DNA of 64,000 nucleotides from contig CAVXRN010000002.1 of the NCBI GenBank assembly GCA_963764205.1, positions 310,001-374,000 of the forward strand, written 5' to 3'. Numbering within the stretch: the first letter of the stretch is position 1; every line of letters starts with the position of its first letter. The notes below the pieces were generated by a model. The model was not told the DNA's origin and made no database searches. It saw only the letters and a list, made by a program, of their open reading frames with translations. Origin of the DNA: Chersky-840 sp963764205. GTDB taxonomy: Bacteria; Actinomycetota; Acidimicrobiia; Acidimicrobiales; UBA8190. Positions 61,579-64,000 of the stretch are shown in pieces. The position numbers were made by a program, and so were the translations under genes.

Positions 61579-62718
61579 TACCCCTCCTGCTCGATCAGCA
61601 GCTGGGCGATCCGCCGGCGGTGGAGCGCGGGTGTGCCCAGTAGCGCCCGGTTCAGGGTGACCCGACGAAGCAACAGGTGGAGGTCGTGCTCGTAGGTGAG
61701 GCCGATGCCCCCGTGGATCTGGACGCAGTCCTGGAGCATCTCCCCGCCGTACTCTCCGACGAAGGCGGCGGCCACGCTGACGAGCTCGGCCGCGTCGGTG
61801 GCGTCGCCGTCCACGGCGCCCGCGGCGGCGTCGGTCACGGCGTGACTGGCTTCGAGCCAGGTCTTCATGTCGGCGAAGCGGTGCTTGAGCTCCTGATAAG
61901 AGGCGAGTGGTCGGCCGAAGGAGTACCGGTCGAAGGCCCACGCCACGGTCATGTCGAAAGCCCTTTCCATCGCACCCACGGACTCGGCCGCCTGCAGGAC
62001 CAGCGCCACACGCAGCTGGTGCTCGACCTGGGCACCGGCGCTTGCCGACCTCGCCCACCACGGCGTCGAGCGGCAAGCGCACGTCGGCCAGGCGGACCTC
62101 CCAGAAGCGCCGGGTCAGGTCGACCGACTGCATCGGCTCGAGGGTCACCCCGGGTGCGCCGGTGGGGACCAGCACCTGGGTGAGCCCGTCGCCGGTACGA
62201 CCGGTGACGAGCACGTGGCTGGCCTGGGCGGCGGACTCCACCGGTCGCTTCACGCCGTCGAGCACCACCTCGGCGTCGTGGACCGAGACGTCGAGCGACA
62301 GACCCTCGGGCCGGTGCCCGTGGGGGGGTGCCTCGGAAAAGCACCACGAGATGACGGTGGAGCCCGACAGCAGCTCCGCGAGCACGTGGCTGTGCACGGC
62401 GGTGGCGTCCTCGGCGCCGAGGGCGGCGGCGGCGACGTTGCAGGGCACGAACGGGCCCGGCGCGGCGTGGCGGCCGAATTCGTGGGCCAGCAGCGTGGCG
62501 TCGGCCAGTCCGCCCCCGCTGAGGTTGCCCCCACCGCGCGCGTCGGGCACGAGCAGCGAGGTCCAGCCGAGCTCCGCACCCTGGCGCCAGTACCCCTCCT
62601 CGTAACCGGCGGGGTGCTCGCGCAGCTTGCGCATTTGGTCGACCGGGACGGTGTTCGACAGGTACCGGGCGGTGGTGTCGCGGAGGGACTGCTGTTCCTC
62701 GGTGAGCTCGAGCAGCAT
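61578..62718 (-). CDS. Acyl-CoA dehydrogenase, small/beta-type subunit (pair 3), frameshifted
   Basis: Dehydrogenase homolog of about 379 residues after removal of one base at 62036-62039, which joins VVGEVGKR to GAQVEHQLRVALVLQAAES. It has LELTEEQQSLRDTTARYLSN at the N-terminus and VQIHGGIGLTYEHDLHLLLR at the FAD edge. No catalytic Glu motif of the EGTxxIxR type is seen. ATG 62718 has no clear ribosome site; coupling to the aldehyde dehydrogenase stop 20 bases upstream may serve. It overlaps the large partner by one base. Confidence 0.87.
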
Positions 62719-62737
62719 GAAGGAGCCGCGGGTCGGC

Positions 62738-64000
62738 TCAGCCGACGGGCCAGGCGACCGATTTGACCTCGAGGTACTGCTCGAAGCCGGCGATGCCGTT
62801 TTGGCGTCCGACGCCGCTCTCCTTGTACCCACCGAAGGGCACGTCGGCGAAGTACCCCGCACCACCGTTGAGACCGACGAACCCGGCGCGGAGCTTGCGG
62901 GCCACGGCGACGGACCGCTCGAGCGAGCCGGACATGACGTTGCCTGCCAACCCGTAGGGGCTGTCATTGGCGATGCGCAGGGCGTCGGCCTCGTCCTCGA
63001 ACGGGATCACCACCAGCACCGGGCCGAAGATCTCCTCGCGGGCCACGGTCATGGCGTTGTCCACGTCGACAAAGAGGGTGGGGCGTACATAGAAGCCCTT
63101 GTTCTTCCCCTCGGGCATCCCGGTGCCGCCCACCAGGAGCTTGGCCCCCTCGTCGATGCCCTTCTGGATGTACCCCGTGATGCGGTCGCGCTGCTTGGCC
63201 GAGATCACCGGTCCGCACAGCACGTCGGGCTCTTGCGGGTCGCCGGGCACCACGGACTCGTAGATGCCCTTCAGGATCTCCACGCCCTCGTCGTAGCGCG
63301 AGCGGGGGAGCAGCATCCGGGTCGGTGTGGCACAACCTTGACCCGCGTGGAAGCACGGCGCGATCCCGATGAGGCACGACAGCGTCAGGTCGGCGTCCTC
63401 GAGGACGATCGTGGCCGACTTGCCCCCGAGCTCGAGGAAGAGACGCTTCATGGTGGCCGCCCCCTTCTCCATGATGCGCTTGCCCACGACGGTCGACCCG
63501 GTGAAGGAGATCAGGTCCACCTTCGGCGACAAGGTGAGTTGCTCGCCCAGGAGGTGGTCCGAGGACGGGACGACGTTGACGCACGCCGGGCGGGATGTCG
63601 GTGCGCTCGGCCACGAGTCGTCCGATGCGCGTGGCGTTGAACGGGGTGTCGGGAGCCGGCTTGAGCACCACGGTGTTGCCCGTGGCCAGCGCTTGGCCCA
63701 GCTTGTGGATCGTCACCTCGAACGGGTAGTTCCACGGGACGATGGCGCCGACCACGCCGACGGCCTCGCGCCACACCCTCTTGGCGGTCAACTGGCCGGT
63801 GAGGGCCGAGACCTCCTCGCCCAGGTCGAGGTCCCACTGGTACTCGTCGATGAGCTTGGCCGGGTGGGTGAGCCCGCCCGCCAGGGGCGCGTCGAGTTGT
63901 GGGCCGTGGGTGACCATGCGCGGGCAGCCGACCTCACGGATGAGCTCCTCGCGCAGTTGCTCCTGCTCGGCTTCGAGCGCCTGTTGGAGTTGCTCGAGGC
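62738..64000 (-). CDS. Aldehyde dehydrogenase family protein, frameshifted, 5' end outside window
   Basis: An NAD(P)-dependent aldehyde dehydrogenase running off the right edge; 1263 bases are visible. It has VGVVGAIVPWNYPFEVTIHK, VLKPAPDTPFNATR, the catalytic Glu in FLELGGKSATIVL, the nucleophilic Cys in HAGQGCATPTR and IFGPVLVVIPF. The frame breaks at 63579-63583: removing one base joins DIPPGV to VNVVPSSDHLLGEQ. The stop at 62738 precedes the small dehydrogenase subunit. It probably converts an aldehyde produced by the oxygenases to an acid ready for CoA activation. Confidence 0.9.

Noticed and set aside
60166..62967. Apparent 933-residue protein spanning both dehydrogenase subunits of pair 3
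   Set aside because: It results from two one-base insertions that throw both genes into the same frame. The corrected genes separate at a TAGTG junction at 61578.
4200..63600. Programmed frameshifting as a regulatory device
   Set aside because: The junctions share no slippery heptamer, no downstream stem pattern and no common position in the protein; an error model explains them more simply.
1..64000. tRNA, rRNA, riboswitch, integrase or transposase
   Set aside because: No cloverleaf, rRNA-like stretch, transposase or integrase frame, or flanking inverted repeat was recognised. All gaps between genes are under about 170 bases. A covariance-model scan would be needed to exclude small RNAs.

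Overview
The window is about 70% G+C, densely coding and without introns, IS elements, tRNA or rRNA. Its gene types (F420/FMN luciferase-like oxidoreductases, CaiB-type CoA transferases, paired acyl-CoA dehydrogenases, SnoaL-like proteins, amidohydrolase_2 proteins, GTG starts, putative leaderless promoters) indicate chromosomal DNA of a high-GC actinobacterium, perhaps an uncultivated Acidimicrobiia or a mycolata relative. The genus cannot be named from the sequence alone.

Almost everything encodes CoA-thioester catabolism of an unidentified, probably branched, alicyclic or polycyclic carbon source. Layout: (1) 1-1243, minus: 3'-truncated HAMP sensor. (2) 9122-1379, minus operon: amidohydrolase, M24 peptidase, degenerate M24 paralog, crotonase, tandem CaiB, SDR; divergent from SnoaL + MarR (9243-10367). 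(3) 12589-10381, minus: amidohydrolase + MFE-type SDR, divergent from a cyclase (12752-13807). (4) 15506-13827, minus: Baeyer-Villiger monooxygenase, divergent from Rieske oxygenase + P450 + F420 oxidoreductase (15643-19329). (5) 22912-19292, minus: KshB-like reductase, SnoaL, acyl-CoA dehydrogenase pair 1. (6) 23013-30202, plus: acyl-CoA ligase, SDR, CMD protein, amidohydrolase, ligase, CaiB. (7) 31325-30159, minus: classical acyl-CoA dehydrogenase, divergent from ligase, dehydrogenase pair 2, crotonase, Rieske oxygenase, small partner, TetR (31389-38266). (8) 38786-38304 cupin; 43445-38915, minus: DszA-type monooxygenase, CaiB, CitE-like lyase, DapB-like reductase; divergent GntR. (9) 46049-44191, minus: flavin reductase + amidohydrolase; then MarR and a B12 acyl-CoA mutase large/small pair (46099-48752). 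(10) 50713-48749, minus: thiolase + crotonase; 50808-52289 amidohydrolase_3; 53503-52229 CaiB of unusual domain order, divergent from a crotonase with an N-terminal extension; 56373-54604 thioesterase + LLM; 56385 crotonase. (11) 64000-57183, minus: aldehyde dehydrogenase (5' end outside), dehydrogenase pair 3, CaiB, SDR, crotonase.

A plausible working scheme is ring or side-chain oxygenation (two Rieske oxygenases, P450, BVMO, LLM enzymes), CoA activation (three AMP ligases, five CoA transferases), beta-oxidation (three heteromeric and one classical acyl-CoA dehydrogenase, six crotonases, SDRs, thiolase), retro-aldol cleavage (CitE-like) and B12 carbon-skeleton rearrangement.

Two features run through the whole window. 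First, at least 15 otherwise full-length enzymes are broken by single-base frameshifts, and nearly every broken gene has a net length of one base too many; this looks like insertion errors in the consensus rather than gene decay. Second, short operator-like inverted repeats recur in the divergent promoters: CTTGTACCGAYCGGT twice and AATACNGTT-cored sites three times, which suggests at least two local regulons controlled by the TetR, MarR or GntR proteins encoded here.
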